DNA of 64,000 nt from positions 16,217,298-16,281,297 of the forward strand of contig NC_041814.1 in NCBI RefSeq assembly GCF_900964775.1, read 5' to 3'. The notes beneath the pieces are model-generated. The model had not been told where the DNA came from, made no database searches, and was given only the letters and a program-made list of their open reading frames with translations. Positions 1 through 14,183 of the stretch are shown here, piece after piece (positions within the stretch are counted from its first letter, which is position 1; every line of letters begins with the position of its first letter). Made by a program: the position numbers and the translations under genes. This stretch comes from Scleropages formosus (Eukaryota > Chordata > Actinopteri > Osteoglossiformes > Osteoglossidae).

Positions 1-50
1 GCATCTTTCAGCCGACCATAAAGGATTGTCTTGTTCCTCTTTGGATGCAG

Positions 51-3000
51 AAATTTTGGAGGGCGAGAGTGAAAAACTGCCAGCCTCAGGTTCCCAGGAG
101 GCTCTACCAGATGCCACCTCCGAGAAGCCCTCGATGGCTGATCTGGACAACATCTTTGGTCCCATTAAGGCTCCCACACCCAAAGAGACAACAACGGAAA
201 ATAATTGGGTCAGCTTCACAGATGAGTCACCTGAAAGACCACCCACTCCAGAAGAACCAGCTCCTCCTCTTCCTACTGTTCCACCCCCGGACTCGCCCCC
301 TTGTGTCCCTCACGGGCCCCCTACAGAGGAGGTGTCGGACCTGTCCCCAAACACTGGTCCCCCAGCACAACCATCTACACGTAGTATCCCCCCACCTCTT
401 GTCCTTAGTGAGGAGAACCGGAGGAGCTCTGAAGTCGTGCAGGCTATGGAGGGCCTGGCAGAGTCTGTGGCCTCACCGAAAGAACTGTCCCAGGGCCCAA
501 AGGCCACACCTCCCCCTCCTCCACCACCTACCTACAGGGCAGTAGTGTCCTCACCTGGACCGTATTCTGGAACAGGCAGTGGTAAGTCTTCCCAGCTTTC
601 CCATCTTGTGATATTAAACTAGATACATATGTAACTCAGCCTGCTTCTTATTTGCTGTAAACTTATTACAAGCATCATGGTATTTTGTATTTGAAAGCAT
701 GCACCTCTTGTACATGTTCTTGATTGTTTGTATGGTTTTATTTGACACAGTTCTGTTCTCAACTTTACATTGTACTCTTAAGCTACATCATAGCCCAGTT
801 CTCCGAAGCACTTGAGATGATGTGTGGCCTGCAGAGCCACTGTGGCCTGAAATCTACAGAGCTGTCCTCATTGTGTCTCTTTGTCTTAATACAGCAGTAC
901 AGTAGTGATTTGCAAAAAAAGTTGTCATGGAGGTATGATGATTAGTGTGCATTAGAACTAGTATAAAAAGTATATCATTTGCATCAGTGTAGCTGTAAAA
1001 AGACGTCGAGTGTTACGAAGGGAAATGATCCTCAGACACTGGCTGTCATGTATTTTCATTGGAACAAGCCTGTGTGAAATTGTCCTACCAACAAATCGAC
1101 TGTCTGCTGCAAGGTTTACATTAGCACAAAGGAAGTGTGACTGACAGATTCCACCCTGACGACACAGCCACTGGCAGAATATCACTGGTATGAGACATGC
1201 AGTGATGATAGGGTAGGGGCAGTGGGGAGTCTGCATGTGTCTGAGTATGGGAATGCACCACTTCGAGGCAGGATGGCAGAATAACCTGAAGACGGATCTA
1301 GGGAGCTTCGAAAAAGATGGACCTCCTGGCTCTGATGTCATGCTGTGTGGGCTGAACTGACACGCCAGTGAAGCCACACTTACTGCCAGTCTCACCATTT
1401 CCATTAGCAGTTAATCACAATACAACAGTGCTTTGATTGTGCAGACATTTAACAAACATACTCATCATAATACATGGATAACAAAAACAACTAACTAGTT
1501 ATCTTCAACTAAAGGATAAACATGTTTTGCCTTAAACTGTATTTGTGTTTTGCAGTTCCTATCCTTTTTCACTGAACATTGAGATGGACAATGCTTTATG
1601 AAAGCCATGTTTTGACAGTAAAGAGGGGAAAACAGAGTTGGATTTGCTCTTTCTCAGTAGAAATCTGGCTGCTTTTTTCATTTTTCGCATTTATTAAATA
1701 GAGCATAGTCCAGCATGTTTGACATGTATCTTGTAAGTCTCCTTGAAACGTGGATGACTTTCAGTGGGTTGTTCATCCTGTTACAGGCTCGTCCTCCCCA
1801 GCTCGACCCTCTACCCCGCTCTCTGGCACTAGCGCAACACCCCCTCCTCCTCCTCCCAGACCCCCGTCGAGACCCAAACTACCTCCTGGGAAACCCAGCA
1901 TTGGGGATGTGGTAAGCACGTCCTGTCTCATCCAGAGTAATTTCTCTGATTGTTACATTATATCAGGGCTTTGAACACTGGGTGCAGTGACCCCCTGTGT
2001 GCTCTTGTTTTTGTTGCAGCTGAACTCGTAATTAATTTACTGCGGCTGAGCTTTCAGGGAGCACATGCCGCACATCACCCTCTTGATGTTGATGTTGGAG
2101 GAGTTAATGGATTTTAATTTTGTGAAACCAAATGTAAACTTTTATAATTGTTTTCCCCAATGACATCCTTTCTTTGTTTAACCCTTCATATGCCTTAAAC
2201 TAAATAAATGTGAACCTTATTTGGATTAATCAAGCTGCTAATTACTGAGTTTTTGAAAAGCTGATTAATATATGATGAAAATAGATGTTAAATTGAAATA
2301 GTGAAATTTGTGTTTACTCTGCTTAAGGTAAAAACATTTTTTAGAAGTATTTCACTTCTTACACAAAGGGCAAATATTTGTTGAAGGAAAACTAAAGTAC
2401 AGCGAGCCCACTGATGATGGTTCAGCTTAAAATATCATGATGCTATTCATATAATAAAATAAACACTACAGCGTGACTAAGTCGTAACTCATCTAGAGGA
2501 CACCAGGCTGAAAGTGCCTACATTGTATGCTAACATATTAATCAAATTTCAATAGTCGCTTGTCCTGAACAGGGTCGTGGTCAACTGGAGCCTATCCCAG
2601 AAGCACTGGGTGGAAGGCTAGGGAGAGTTCAGCCTTGGAAACAACACCAGTCCATCACAGGGTAGCCACACACATTTATTCACTCACCCATTCACACTCT
2701 AAAGGCCGATTCTCTGAATTTGGATATCTTCGGACTGCGGGAAGAAACCGGAGCACAGGAGGAAACCCATGCAGACACAGGGGAAAAAAGACAAACTCAA
2801 CATAGAATGAGGAGGAAGTGAACCCATGTTCTTTTGCACTATCTATTCACTGTGAGTTGGAAGTACTACTCGCTGCGTTGCTTTCAGCATCCTGCTCCCT
2901 AATGTATCCGAAAGCATTAACATATGAATTATCATTACTTTATATGAAGTGAAGGGTATCCCAAGATTGTCACGTTGATTGTCCGATTTCCTCTCTTTCT

Positions 3001-6000
3001 CTAGACTCGGCCATTCAGCCCTCCAATTCACTCCTCGAGCCCCCCACCCATTGCCCCTCTTGCCCGAGCTGAGAGCACCTCGTCCATTTCGTCCACCAAC
3101 TCGTTGAGCGCTGCCACGACGCCTACTGTTGGTAAAGAGCTCGCCATTTCTGTGTCAGGTCTGCAGCCCTTTCCATCATCTTAGCATAGTTCTGCTCTGT
3201 TAGTTGTTGGCCACCCAGAATCAAACATTTTCCTCAAACTTACATAACGTTAGAAAATATACAAGGAAAAATTACTATAATATGTAGGTTATTTCCAAAT
3301 TTGAGATTTTTTGGTTCTTTTTAGCATTTCACTGAGTGTTCCCCCCAGCATCCGGAAGGAGCAGAAGGGATACATCAGTTTCATTCTGGTGTTATATTTA
3401 TAACACCATGGTACTCCTTGTTTCCTATTAAACTGTACTCAGAATAAATAATACCTAAGTAACACCTAATTACCTAATAAGTAAGCTATATGTTTAATAT
3501 ATGTTATAATTTTTTTGCCATAGTGGCATAAGGCTGTTCAGTCAGAGCAGAGGATGACAAGTTTGTTTCCAGCAGGCTGAGGAAAAGGGGGGAATACTGC
3601 AATATAATATTCCATGACTGTAATATCCCAGCAGCCTGTAGTGTTGTTGAATGTGATTTCCAAAAATTATGTTTCAGAGTTAGTCTGAATATTTAATTTT
3701 TACCCAGAAACTTGGTCCTGTGTTTTAAAGACATATTGCACCCAAGATTGTCTTGTAATTGCAGTGTGTTTAGAAATGATTCTAATCTCTACCCTGAATT
3801 TATTATATGGACAGTATAGTTATATTTCTTGATTTAAATGCTAGGACCAAAGGAAAATAAACAAGATAAAAATCAGTTTTGAAGTTAAGTATACAGCTAC
3901 TTTTTGCAGACGATCCCATTTTCAAGTGTTTTTGGTTTTCTTTTTATTTCATGCTTCAGTCTTATAGTTAAACATTTTCCTTCCATTTTCCATTTTTGTT
4001 TTATTATTGCAACTATCAGGACCTTCACTGTGGTCATTTGCTCATTCTTAACTCACTTTCGTTGTGGTTCATTTGTTTTCTTTGTGTTTCCTTTTTTTTG
4101 GGTTGCTCTGTTTGTCAATGGTGTCAGAAGATGACGCTTTTGTATGCAAAGTGGCTGCCTCAACGAGGCGCTGTCAGTCCCCTGCAGGTACAGTATGTCC
4201 ACCCCAGGAACGGCAAACGATACAGAGATTCACACGAGCCATAGTGCCAGCAGAATCCCCCACAGTATAATCTTCCCGCAGTACTTAGGCCATTTGTGGA
4301 TGCGTTTTGATTTCGCCCTCTCCGGCACATCCTGTTGTCTCTATGCAGGAAAGCAGCATTCAGAAGCTGTTTGGATTTCTCTTCCAGAGGTTGCAGCAAC
4401 ACCTGCACCTCCTATAAGTCATGAAAACCACGAAATCTTGACCAACTGCAAGCGTTCCTTTTTCCTCTCCATTTTCCCCACCTTTTTTCTGTGAGCACAT
4501 TATGCTGATAGAGCAACATGACAGAAAAGTCACATCCCCTTGAACTTAAAAGTTAATTGTTGCAAATTAAATTCTGGGGCAACCCCTCATGGGAGACGTC
4601 TTCTCCTATGTCACACACGGGTATTGGATCCTTTGCTTTAAATTAATTTAAAATGTACACTGGTTATTTTGTCCTCATTTGAACCACAGTATCCATAGTA
4701 ACCATTACTTAAATATAGTTTCATTGAAATTTTCGAAGTGCAGAGATGGAGGGAATATAAGTTCACATTAAACTGGAATTGTTGTTGGTGATTTTTAACT
4801 TTTGTTAAAAGTTGCTGCCAGGAGTGCGAGACTGTAGATGAAGGGGATATGATCCATGAAGGCTATTACCTAAATAAACCAAGTTTAAGGCTTGGCTTTG
4901 TTCTACGGAGAAGGAAATGCTAGAAGCAGTTCTGCTGTGAATGTCTCCTGGACAAGTTAGCTGTCTTAGGGAAAGGTTATTTGTTCACTCCATTCCACCA
5001 TTCATCCATACCCACAAAGGTCCTCACAGGCTCTTCCAGCTCTCAACACCTGACAACCCCTCCACAGTTTCTTCTGTGGACACAAACCCCCCACATCAGT
5101 CATTCATTGTTCCATCTCCAGCAGTGACCTCCCCCCTGACTGTCCACCCTGGCACAGCCTTCCCTCCTCTGTCACTACCTCTCCCCTGTTTTCACCTTCT
5201 TCTTTTCATACAACAAAAACTCAGCAGAATGAGCCCCTCTGTCATCTTGTGGCAGCCTCTACCTTTGACTGGGTCCTCCTTGGAGCTGCAGCATGTGGAC
5301 ACATGTACCTGTTCACAGTGACTGTAGACCTGCAGCGGTGTGACCTAGAACTAATAAAAGCATAAAAACATTCATGTTTGTGGGTGAACTGCTTGCAGAG
5401 GATGTGCATAAGCTCACAAATTCAACCTCACACCCATCAACGCTCTTTATTCCAGCCCAGGCTCAAGGTTGCCCTCCTTGCAGGGCAGTGACTCACAAGC
5501 CCTGCTAGTTTTGTTCTGGACTCCCTCCCATGATGCCGGGCTCCACTTAGTAGGGAGGAACAACCACTGCCCCCAGTGTCTTCCCTCTCCCACCACCAGC
5601 GCTCTCTCCCTGCTAACTGATGGCTTGCGTGCTCCTACCCGGTGTGACGTGTGCTAGACCAGCCGTGTGACTCACACTGTTGTCCTTCTCTCCCTCACCC
5701 CCTCGCCCACTTCAACTCCCCCTCCACACAGAGAATGACCAGCCTTCCCTGGTATGGTTTGACAGAGGAAAGTTTTATTTAACCTTTGAAGGTAAGTCAA
5801 GTGCAGAGACACATGGCGTGCGTTTGAGCTTGTTTACCTCAAGCCTCCCTCTTCATCCTCCTTTTCCTCCCTGTCCCTGCCATAATGCCCTGCATCAATC
5901 TATCTTTCACCATCCCATGCAGGTCACTAGTTTTTTGTTTTCCACTTTTTCAGTTTCATTTCTCGTACAGCAGTTGGCTCTCCTGTGATAAAATCATTTC

Positions 6001-7850
6001 ATTGAGACTTTACTAATATCTTTATTTTGTCTTTGTGGGTTCAGTTTAATTCTTTTCATTTCACCTTCTATTTTTGTTCTCGGATGTTTTCTGAGTTACT
6101 CCCTATTAACTGCATGGTCCAGTCCTGCACGACTTTATAAATTATTCAGTCTTCCTTTCAGTTACTTGCTACAAATGCTTCATTTTACAAAGTAGCTGAC
6201 ACACAGTCAACCGACTAATAAACTAACCTCAGAAATAATAGATCCATTCAAAACTAAACTGTAACGCTGAAGATTCCAATGTTTCCAGTGATTGAGATTT
6301 CATATAATTTAAAAGAATGAAAATGGTTATTGAACCTTTTCATTCTTATACAGTGCTTCTGTTTCTTTTGGAGGTAAGAGTGTACCTCTTCATATCCCTA
6401 AAAAATGGCTTTTATGTTTATAGTATGTAGTGTTCCTGTCAACAAGGAAGCAAAGCAACATGACATCATTAAAAATGGGGAATTGGCTTTAGTCTCACCT
6501 GAAAACATCTCCATTGCAAGGAGATACTCAGTTCAGAATTCAGATTCTTTTTTATTTATTTGTTTTGTGTATAAAAGGTTAGGCATACCACTAAACATAA
6601 GGGGGCAAAGAAAAGAGATTCCCAGTCATTGTACTGGGAATGAGACTGTAGTAGAGGCAGGTAAGGGTAAACTGACCATTTGTTTCAGGATTGGTGGAAG
6701 AGTGTGGAATTTGCCCTGTGATTCTTGCAAACTAAGGTGCTCTGTCTCTCAGGCTTCTCTCACTAGCCACATGGAGCGACGTGCCTTTGAAATCGGGGAG
6801 CGCTACTGAGTATGAATACTGCTGTGTTCCAGGCTGCTCCCGAGGACCAAGCCCACTCACCATGGGTGCCCAAGACACCCTCCCAGTGGCAGCGGCCTTC
6901 ACGGAGACCGTTAACGCCTACTTCAAGGGGGCAGACCCGGGCAAGTATGTCCACAAATGCTTGCACTTGCCCTCTAGGTGACATTAGGTGATAGCACCTA
7001 TCCCCATCGTTTACTTTTGACTAGCACCAGCAAATGTGTGTGTTGTACATCACGCTGGCAGCTGATCGCACGCTACTTCCAGGCAAACTAGGACACCCAG
7101 CTCTCGTTACATAGGATTTCACTCCAGTTGGTAACACAACTGAACAACAGTTCAGTCTGATTTTCTTTCACCGAATTGCTTTATATTTACAAAGATGATC
7201 TGGGCAAGAGTATCAAGGCTGATAAAGTTTGTCGAGCTGATGCCTAGAATTTGTCCTACTGGGTAACTGTATTGTCAAACTGTTCAAACGTGGCCAAATA
7301 CGAGCACGTGTAATCTGTAACAAAATTCACATAAGGAGTTACCACCTCGTACGGGAAATGTTTTACGAGAACAGTAATTTCATTTCAAAATACAACCCTG
7401 ATGTCGAGTGCCACAAATTGTGAGCAGCCCCCCCCCCCCCCCCACTCACATGTGGGATGGCTTACACTTTAGAAATTGAAGAGAGGGGTTACCAGTGATT
7501 ACAGTAATTGCATTCCACAAATTTCCTCATTAGGCAGTTTTATGACAAAAGTTTTTATTTTATACAAGGCCGCTTCTCAGAGTGCTTTACAGTAAAGAAG
7601 AAAGTTGTATGGGTTAACGCAATAAAAAAATTAATCCATTATCAATAGCCATTTTGCCAAAGCAATGTCATGGTGGTGCGGAGCCTGTGCCAGATGACTA
7701 AGGCATTAGACAGATCACAATGCTGACGGGACTCCAGCCCATCACAGGGCAATCATACACACGTTCACTGACACAAACAGACACTAAGGGCAGTTCAGAG
7801 TCTACAGTTTCAGCTGAAAAATGTAGCTCTGTACTGTGTGAGGAAACTGA

Positions 7851-7885
<35 letters not shown>

Positions 7886-10800
7886 TTTCAGAACCGCTTG
7901 TCCCATACGGGGTCGCAGGGAACCGGAGCCTACCCGGTAACACAGGGCGTAAGGCCGGAGGGGGAGGGGACGCACCCAGGACGGGACGCCAGTCCATCAC
8001 AAGGCACTCCAAGCGGGACTCGAACCCCAGACCCACCGAAGAGCAGGACTGTGGTCCAACCCACCGCACCACCGCACCCCCGAAACTGAAGCATCCAGAG
8101 GAAATACGTGCCAAAAGCAGATTTTCAGGAATAAATTATACTTCATGTGAGAAGGAAGCCTGTGTCCATGGCTTTAGTATATTTATCTTTTGTGACAGTC
8201 CTGCACAGTTTTAGCCGTGCACTGTATTTTCAGTGATGGCAGTTTTCTGTCCAAGTAAAACCTTGTTCGAATTGTGAGATACGAAAAATAAAATCAGTTT
8301 CATTACCCATTAAGTCTTTAAGTTTATTAAGCCTTATTTCAGAAACATACATATTTTAATTCAAATTTTGTTCTGGCCCAGAAATTTTTTTCTAGTACTG
8401 TTGGCAAGTCCCATGACACCACTCCCCATGAGAGAGCAGCTCAGCTTGCAGCATCACTGGAAATACCCGAGTTCCCCTAGATTACCTGACAAGAGAGACA
8501 TGTCATGTGAGCCACACCCCCTCTTCAGCCCACTGTCTCTAACCTTCTGTTTGGCTCTCCCCCTCTCAAGGTGCGTGGTGAAGATCACTGGGGAGATGGT
8601 GTTGTCCTTCCCAGCCGGGATCACCAGGCACTTTGCCAATAACCCCTCCCCAGCCGTCCTAACATTCAGCATAACAAACTACAGCCGGCTGGAACACGTC
8701 CTCCCTAACCCCCAGTTGCTGTGCTGGTAAAGGCATACATTCACACTCACTGCATGGTTCCCTTCCGCTCATATATCGGCATCAGTGGAGTCCTCCCTGA
8801 TTCCCACCACATTCACACACACCTCACCTTGTCACTCTGACTCGCTAGCTGCTGTTTTTGCTTTTCCTGCAAGGCAACACTTGCAAAAATTCAGTTTTAT
8901 GTCACAGCACTAATTATAAAGATCATTATTAACTTTCGTTGTTTTAATTAACCTTTTAACGTACCACGCGAAATACACGTTGTGAGACAATAGTATGTCA
9001 GATTGTAATCGCAAAGCACACGCATGCATTGATGTTGCTGAACATTTTTTCTATTTGTTTGCAAGTTTCAACAGTTGAATATTTTGACCAAAACCTTTGA
9101 TGACCTTTCTTCTAGAAGACATATGTATAGAGTTCAATTAAAATGTTTCTTATCCCTTTCTTAGTGACACCCCACAGTCTAGCCCAAACTCCAAGGAATT
9201 TTGGGTGAATATGCCCAATCTGATGATACATTTGAAAAAAGTTGCCGAGCAGAAACCCCAGGCTACGTACTACAATGTGGATATGTTAAAATATCAGGTG
9301 AGTACAAAAAGCCGGCTTTTTGACCCCAAGGGGAATTCTGCAGGTAAGTGAGTAACCCAAGGTTAATTTCAGTGATCTTAATGTTGGCCCCCCCGCATTA
9401 CCTACAGCAGTTCAGTGCGTACCACTGAAGTTGTATGCGCGGCTGTTAGTGTAGTGATAAAAGTTGCTGCTTTCCACTCAATGGGTGCAGGTTTGAATCC
9501 CACCTCTTGTTGTACTATGTATAGCTGTAACACTTGAGTGAGGTATTTACCCTGAGTAAAAATGACTTTATAATGCATAAATTATTGTATGTTACTTTGT
9601 TTGGTGCATTTTTCACATTTTTGAATTGAATGTAAATTTATGCAGTGATGGACAGTGAAGCCTTGTGCGGTTTTTGCAGGTATCTGCACAGGGCATTCAG
9701 GCCACACCTTTGAACCTGGCAGTCAGCTGGCGTTGTGAACCCACCTCCACAGACCTCAGGATAGACTACAAATACAATGGGGAGGCCATGACCACACCTG
9801 TTGCGCTCAACAATGTCCAGTTTCTGGTCCCTGTGAACGGAGGGGTGACCAAACTCCAGGCAGTGCTTCCCCCAGCTGCTTGGTGAGTACTTACATTTCA
9901 GAACAATGTAAAACCAGCATTACGAGCCATCCACTGCACAGATATTTATTTTACTTTATTAGTTTCTGTCCCACTTGAATAGTTGAATATTTATAATGTT
10001 GGAAAGGACAATTGGGATAATTATGTTTTACTTGACTTCCTAAAGGAATGCCGAACAACAGAGAATCCTATGGAAGATCCCAGATATTTCGCAAAAATCT
10101 GAAAATGGAGGTATGCTGATCTAGTGTCAGAATGTTTTTTTTTCTAACACACAATCCATAAATTATATTTTCAGTGTAGGTTTACATAAATTTTCAATGC
10201 AGGTTTCTGCAGTTTTGTCCAGATAACTAAGTATAAGACTTGGCAAAAGTTCATCTCCAGTGAATAATCCACAGGGCTTGAAGCATGGCCAACAATATCT
10301 TACAAATATGTGTAGGCTTTCTTAATGCATCATTCATTTGTCTTCATAACCCCAGTGTGGAGAATGCTTTGTCTCATGGCAGACCCCGCCCCTTTGTTCT
10401 GCCCCATTCTGCTTGTAGACTGTTACTAGTTAATAAATGGAGAAAGACAAATTATTACTAGTTAATAAATGAAGAAAGACAAATCTTGTTCCCCAGGGGT
10501 GGGGTCTCTGCTCGCCAGGTTCCAGCTGACAGAGGGGCCCAGCAAGCCCTCACCCCTGGCTGTGCAGTTCACCAGTGAGGGCAGCACTCTCTCGGGCTGT
10601 GACATTGAGCTGGTCGGACCTGGCTACAGATTTTCTCTCATCAAGAAGAGATTTGCTGCTGGTGAGTGAGACAGGGAGTATGTGATACAAGTCTGCTCAT
10701 TTGAGTGTGTCTGGAGATGAATAAATGTTTGAGTTGACCTTTTTATACTGAAAATGTCTTTGTTCAGTAAATTCCTAAGAAGTAATCTACGACACAATAA

Positions 10801-10935
10801 TCATGTACAGACTAAAGCTCAGTATTAGAAAAGACTTGCTTTTTACTGATTATGTTGAGTAAATTACCACAAAATTCATGCTTTTATATGGGAATGCCTT
10901 TGCCATTTTCAGGAAAGTACTTGGCTGACAATTAA
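51..10935 (+). CDS. sgip1: SGIP1, 3' part (endocytic adaptor, mu-homology domain)
   Basis: This is the C-terminal part of SGIP1, a membrane-bending adaptor of clathrin endocytosis that binds phospholipid, Eps15/intersectin and AP-2. Exons read from splice sites: 51-581, 1787-1911, 3005-3131, 5732-5791, 6833-6944, 8571-8726, 9165-9297, 9680-9882, 10046-10110, 10497-10661, 10913-10935. They stay in phase and give about 566 residues before TAA. The first two exons are a Pro/Ser-rich linker with DNIFGP and polyproline runs suited to SH3 or EH partners. Exon 3 encodes [20 protein letters not shown], a near-exact match to my memory of mammalian SGIP1. The last seven exons make the mu-homology domain ([20 protein letters not shown] to GKYLADN). 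The gene start lies outside the window. Introns hold only repeats and no other gene. The paralogue FCHO1/2 is less likely given the linker match. Confidence 0.94.
2551..2830. repeat. Old fish interspersed repeat in SGIP1 intron
   Basis: The stretch has the hallmarks of a widespread fish repeat: a 'gggtcgtgg...ggagcctatccca' block, then 'ccagtccatcacagggtagcc', then 'actgcgggaagaaaccggagcac' and 'aaacccatgcagacacaggg'. Related pieces occur near 7725-7850, 22790-23010, 39763-39925, 42918-43110 and 53140-53360. All are diverged and end-truncated, so the family looks old. I cannot name it with certainty. Confidence 0.6.
7725..7850. repeat. Fragment of the old fish repeat
   Basis: The piece contains 'ggactccagcccatcacagg', a row of ACAC-containing words and 'taagggcagttcagagtc', matching the middle of the repeat described at 2551-2830. 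It directly abuts the SINE that starts at 7854. No coding potential is seen. Confidence 0.5.
7854..8082 (-). repeat. tRNA-derived SINE, TG-tail family (copy 1)
   Basis: On the minus strand this starts with a tRNA-like head containing an A-box-like GGTGCGGTGGGTTGG and a B-box-like GGGGTTCGAGTCC. It continues with a body carrying 'gactggcgtcccgtcctggg' and 'ccccgtatgggacaagcgg', and ends in a (TG)n tail, seen here as (CA)n at 7855-7883. The same layout recurs at 39294, 44448, 46888, 52704, 61460 and 62472. It sits in an SGIP1 intron. An open frame crosses it on each strand, but these are repeat artefacts. Confidence 0.85.
9436..9575 (+). repeat. 5' half of a second tRNA-derived SINE family
   Basis: A tRNA-like head (GGCTGTTAGTGTAGTG as A box, GGTTTGAATCCC as B box) is followed by 'cttgagtgaggtatttaccc', a body word common in fish SINEs. 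The usual 3' tail (tcgctttggagaaaagcg...) is missing, so this copy is 3'-truncated. It lies in an SGIP1 intron. Confidence 0.65.
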
Positions 10936-13900
10936 CCAGCTGTAATGGTGAATACTAAGAAGATTATCACATTGGATCTGAAGTGACACTTGTTTCAGAT
11001 ACATAAAGGAACCAACAAAAATGCTTTTAAACCTTTATAATTACACACAGAAGGCAAGGTGGCCAAATCATCAGTGTTACAGTATATAAATTGCATATAG
11101 AATTGTGAGAGTTCTGGGATGTTATAACTGTATTTGTAATATGTATTCAATCCAGAACATCTGTATTGTTGCATTTAGACAACTGGATTTCTTTATGATG
11201 ATAGCAACTTTTTTTTTTCTTTTTTTCTTTTTTTTTTTTTTTTTAAATGTTTGTCCCCCCCTTTGTTCTTCTTTCCCCAAGCGTGTTGTGATAGTAAAAC
11301 CCTGTACTGCAACTGCCTAACTACTCAAAATTAGTATCCACTGGTTCTTTTTTGCTCATGAACACGGCACAAAATAGTCATAAGTACAGCCAGTGGTATG
11401 CGCTGACTGACCATGAGAAGAATGCCATTTAGTTCAAGTCTTTTTTGGGTCTGAAATCAAATGTAGTACTATTACCTTTTTTAATAATTGGCTTTTTGAT
11501 TTTATTAACAAGAATTATGTTTAGTAAAGGAAACATGGGTTAAGATTATTAAAAATCAGTGTTATTGCTGTGAAGTCCAGCTACCAGGAACTCTCCTCTT
11601 GGTTTCCTTCACACACACGGACACACAAATAGAGCTCCCTAACCCTATGCTGGATGCATCTAGTACAGATTGCATAAAATCTCCTAGCTAAGAAATGAAT
11701 TTAAACAATGCCATGATGATAAATTAACCTTGAAAAGTTAATATTAAAAGACAGGCAATTAAATGTAAATGTAGTAACCACACATAGAGCAGAGCGTCAC
11801 ACAAACAATTTGCTGGGGAGCAAGCAGAGAATGCTTAAAATATACACATTAATTTATACTTTGTCGTTAAGTACTATCATTAGCCTTTTTGAGACTAGTA
11901 ATGGCTTTTTCTTTTTGCACAGCCAGGTTTCCCTGCACTGGCCCTTGTGGTCAATCTGAGCTCGTTGCGTTTGCACTTTGTCAACCAGGTAGTCTGTTTC
12001 ACTGTCGCCTCCTCTTAAGGTTTGATAACACTCAGGTCTTTTTTTTGTTTCTGTCTCTCTTTGTTGTTATGCTAAATTTATAGAATGAATAAAATGAGAA
12101 AGCACTGTGGTTTCCCTAGTATTACTGGGGTGGTGGCAGCTTAGTGCTAGTTGTGGGGTAGTGCACTGAACCTTCATCAAAAACTGATCAACTGCAATTC
12201 TCTCTGCTCTCATGTCTTAGCATCTTACGGTGATAATCCTGGTTAGGTAAAATTGTCTTTTTAACGCTGATGAACAGCTGGCGTGGTGTAGCTTTACATG
12301 CATTGCTGCCCTGGGTTTCTCAACTGAGGTATTTATTAATTTATGAAATGTTGCATCTGGGCATTCCCAGAGGTTTCCTCTCTCCTCTGTCTTGTATGTT
12401 GTATATTTTGTAAAACGCTTCATTTCAACCTACAGAAAAACATATTGGAATATCTTGATTCATGTTTTTATTGATACTCATTTTCCCTTGAGAGCATAAA
12501 TGCCCTTTCTGTTCTTGGTGGTAGAATAATTGATTATTAATTTTGAAGGTTTGCTAAGGCCCACACAGAAAAATAGATACAGTCCTAATACTCTTTCTGA
12601 AGTAGAATTTGCCTTGCACTGAAATAAGAATTTTTTCAGTTGAAATTTTGAAATTAGAATTGCTGCAAGGTACATATGCCCATATGATTTTTGCACTTTC
12701 TTTACTAAGCAAACTATTGTCTAATGAGATGTGCTCTCAACCAACTCTCCCCCACATAATTTTTATAAGATAACTAACTGTACTTTCATGTGATTGAAAG
12801 TCTAATGCAAGCTTCTTGAACAAGCAGCAAATTTCTGGAAGGACACTATGCAGAACAAATCCAAAGACATGCATCATGTCTTTTGTTTTTGTGAACAGAG
12901 CTAATTTAAATGTTACTGTGTTTCTTCCAGATGTTATTTGAACATAAGCTGTTCACTGTGACTAAACTGAGGTAACCAGATGTCCATTATCTGAACCTGA
13001 AGTGTTTTCTCCATTAATTGAAATGTTATATTTTTGTTTTGAAGTGGATAATTGGGATAATTGAGTAGATGGGCAGCTTCAACAGTTAATACATTTTACT
13101 AGTTGCAATGTTTAAATATGGTTTCCCTAAAAATGTATGAATTATCATTTTAAATTGGTACTATATCATAAGAGGGCATAGGTGTTTCCATGTATCGTCA
13201 AATAGCCTCGTTTTTCAGAGAGCGGTGTTAGACTTAAAGTACAGTATGGCATTATATTTTTATTTATTGATGAGACTGATTTGTTGTAAAAAGTGACTCC
13301 TGTATATGAATAGAAGTTGAATGGTATCAAAAATTTAGAATCCTTAAAGCTATAAATATTTTAATTCTTTTTGTTATATGTGTAGAATGGTAACTTGTGT
13401 ACAGTATAAGGCTAATGTCTAATTTTTTTTATTTATTTCTGATATTTTTTTAACTCAAGTGTGCAACGTAAGATTTGTTGTATATGGGTGGGGGAACAAT
13501 GGAATAAGAAATTTACCTGGATGCACCAAGCCTGAGAACAGCACTGTTTGTCATAGACCTGATACATAATGGATCGTAATGAGAGTCTTAGAGGTTTTGA
13601 ACACTGGAGACCATTCATCTCATTGTGTTTAATCCAGATTCCTTGATGGCATATTATCCAACACACGCATGAACCCAGTTATAAATGCTTGAACCTATAC
13701 CTTTATTTTCTATGTATCAATGGTCTGTGTGGGATGGGAAGGGAAAAATATGTGAATACAATAGATGACCAAAATTTGTTTTATAGTTATATGTGTGCTT
13801 CAGACAACGCCTTCTAAGTGAATAAAAGCTAAATATTTTCAAAATAAAATAAAGAAGTTTGTTTTAAGAAAAATCACTGTGTTTTTTTTTTATTTTATTT

Positions 13901-14152
13901 TTTTTATTTAACATTTACCCCAACAACATGAGAGCGGTATATGCATGCTGGAAGTCTTGTTTTAATTAAAATCTACTAAATGGTTTATTAAATGTTAATA
14001 ATTTTACTAAAAATTGATGCTTTAATTTATGGGTGAAACAAGCCACACATTTTAAAATGACTTATTTTCGCTAAACTTTTTTACTGGCAACATAATTTTT
14101 CTGAATTTAATAAGGACACAAACATTACAGTTTGGGGAATATGACTTTTTTT

Positions 14153-14183
<31 letters not shown>

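Noticed and set aside
958-1404. 148-codon open frame on the minus strand in an SGIP1 intron
   Set aside because: Composition is random-looking, there is no domain, and no splice or promoter context supports it. It is probably chance or decayed repeat.
4941-5321. 126-codon Ser/Pro-rich frame in an SGIP1 intron that could be an alternative linker exon
   Set aside because: No acceptor and donor pair of the right phase was convincing, and the flanking exons join cleanly without it.
7429-7443. Poly-C run
   Set aside because: A simple homopolymer in an intron with no further structure around it.
7698-8214. Long frames on both strands near 7.7-8.2 kb
   Set aside because: They run through the (CA)n tract and the SINE. 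The same peptides recur at every SINE copy, so they are repeat artefacts.
9436-9505. Possible tRNA gene
   Set aside because: A and B boxes are present but no cloverleaf with matched acceptor arms. It is a SINE head.
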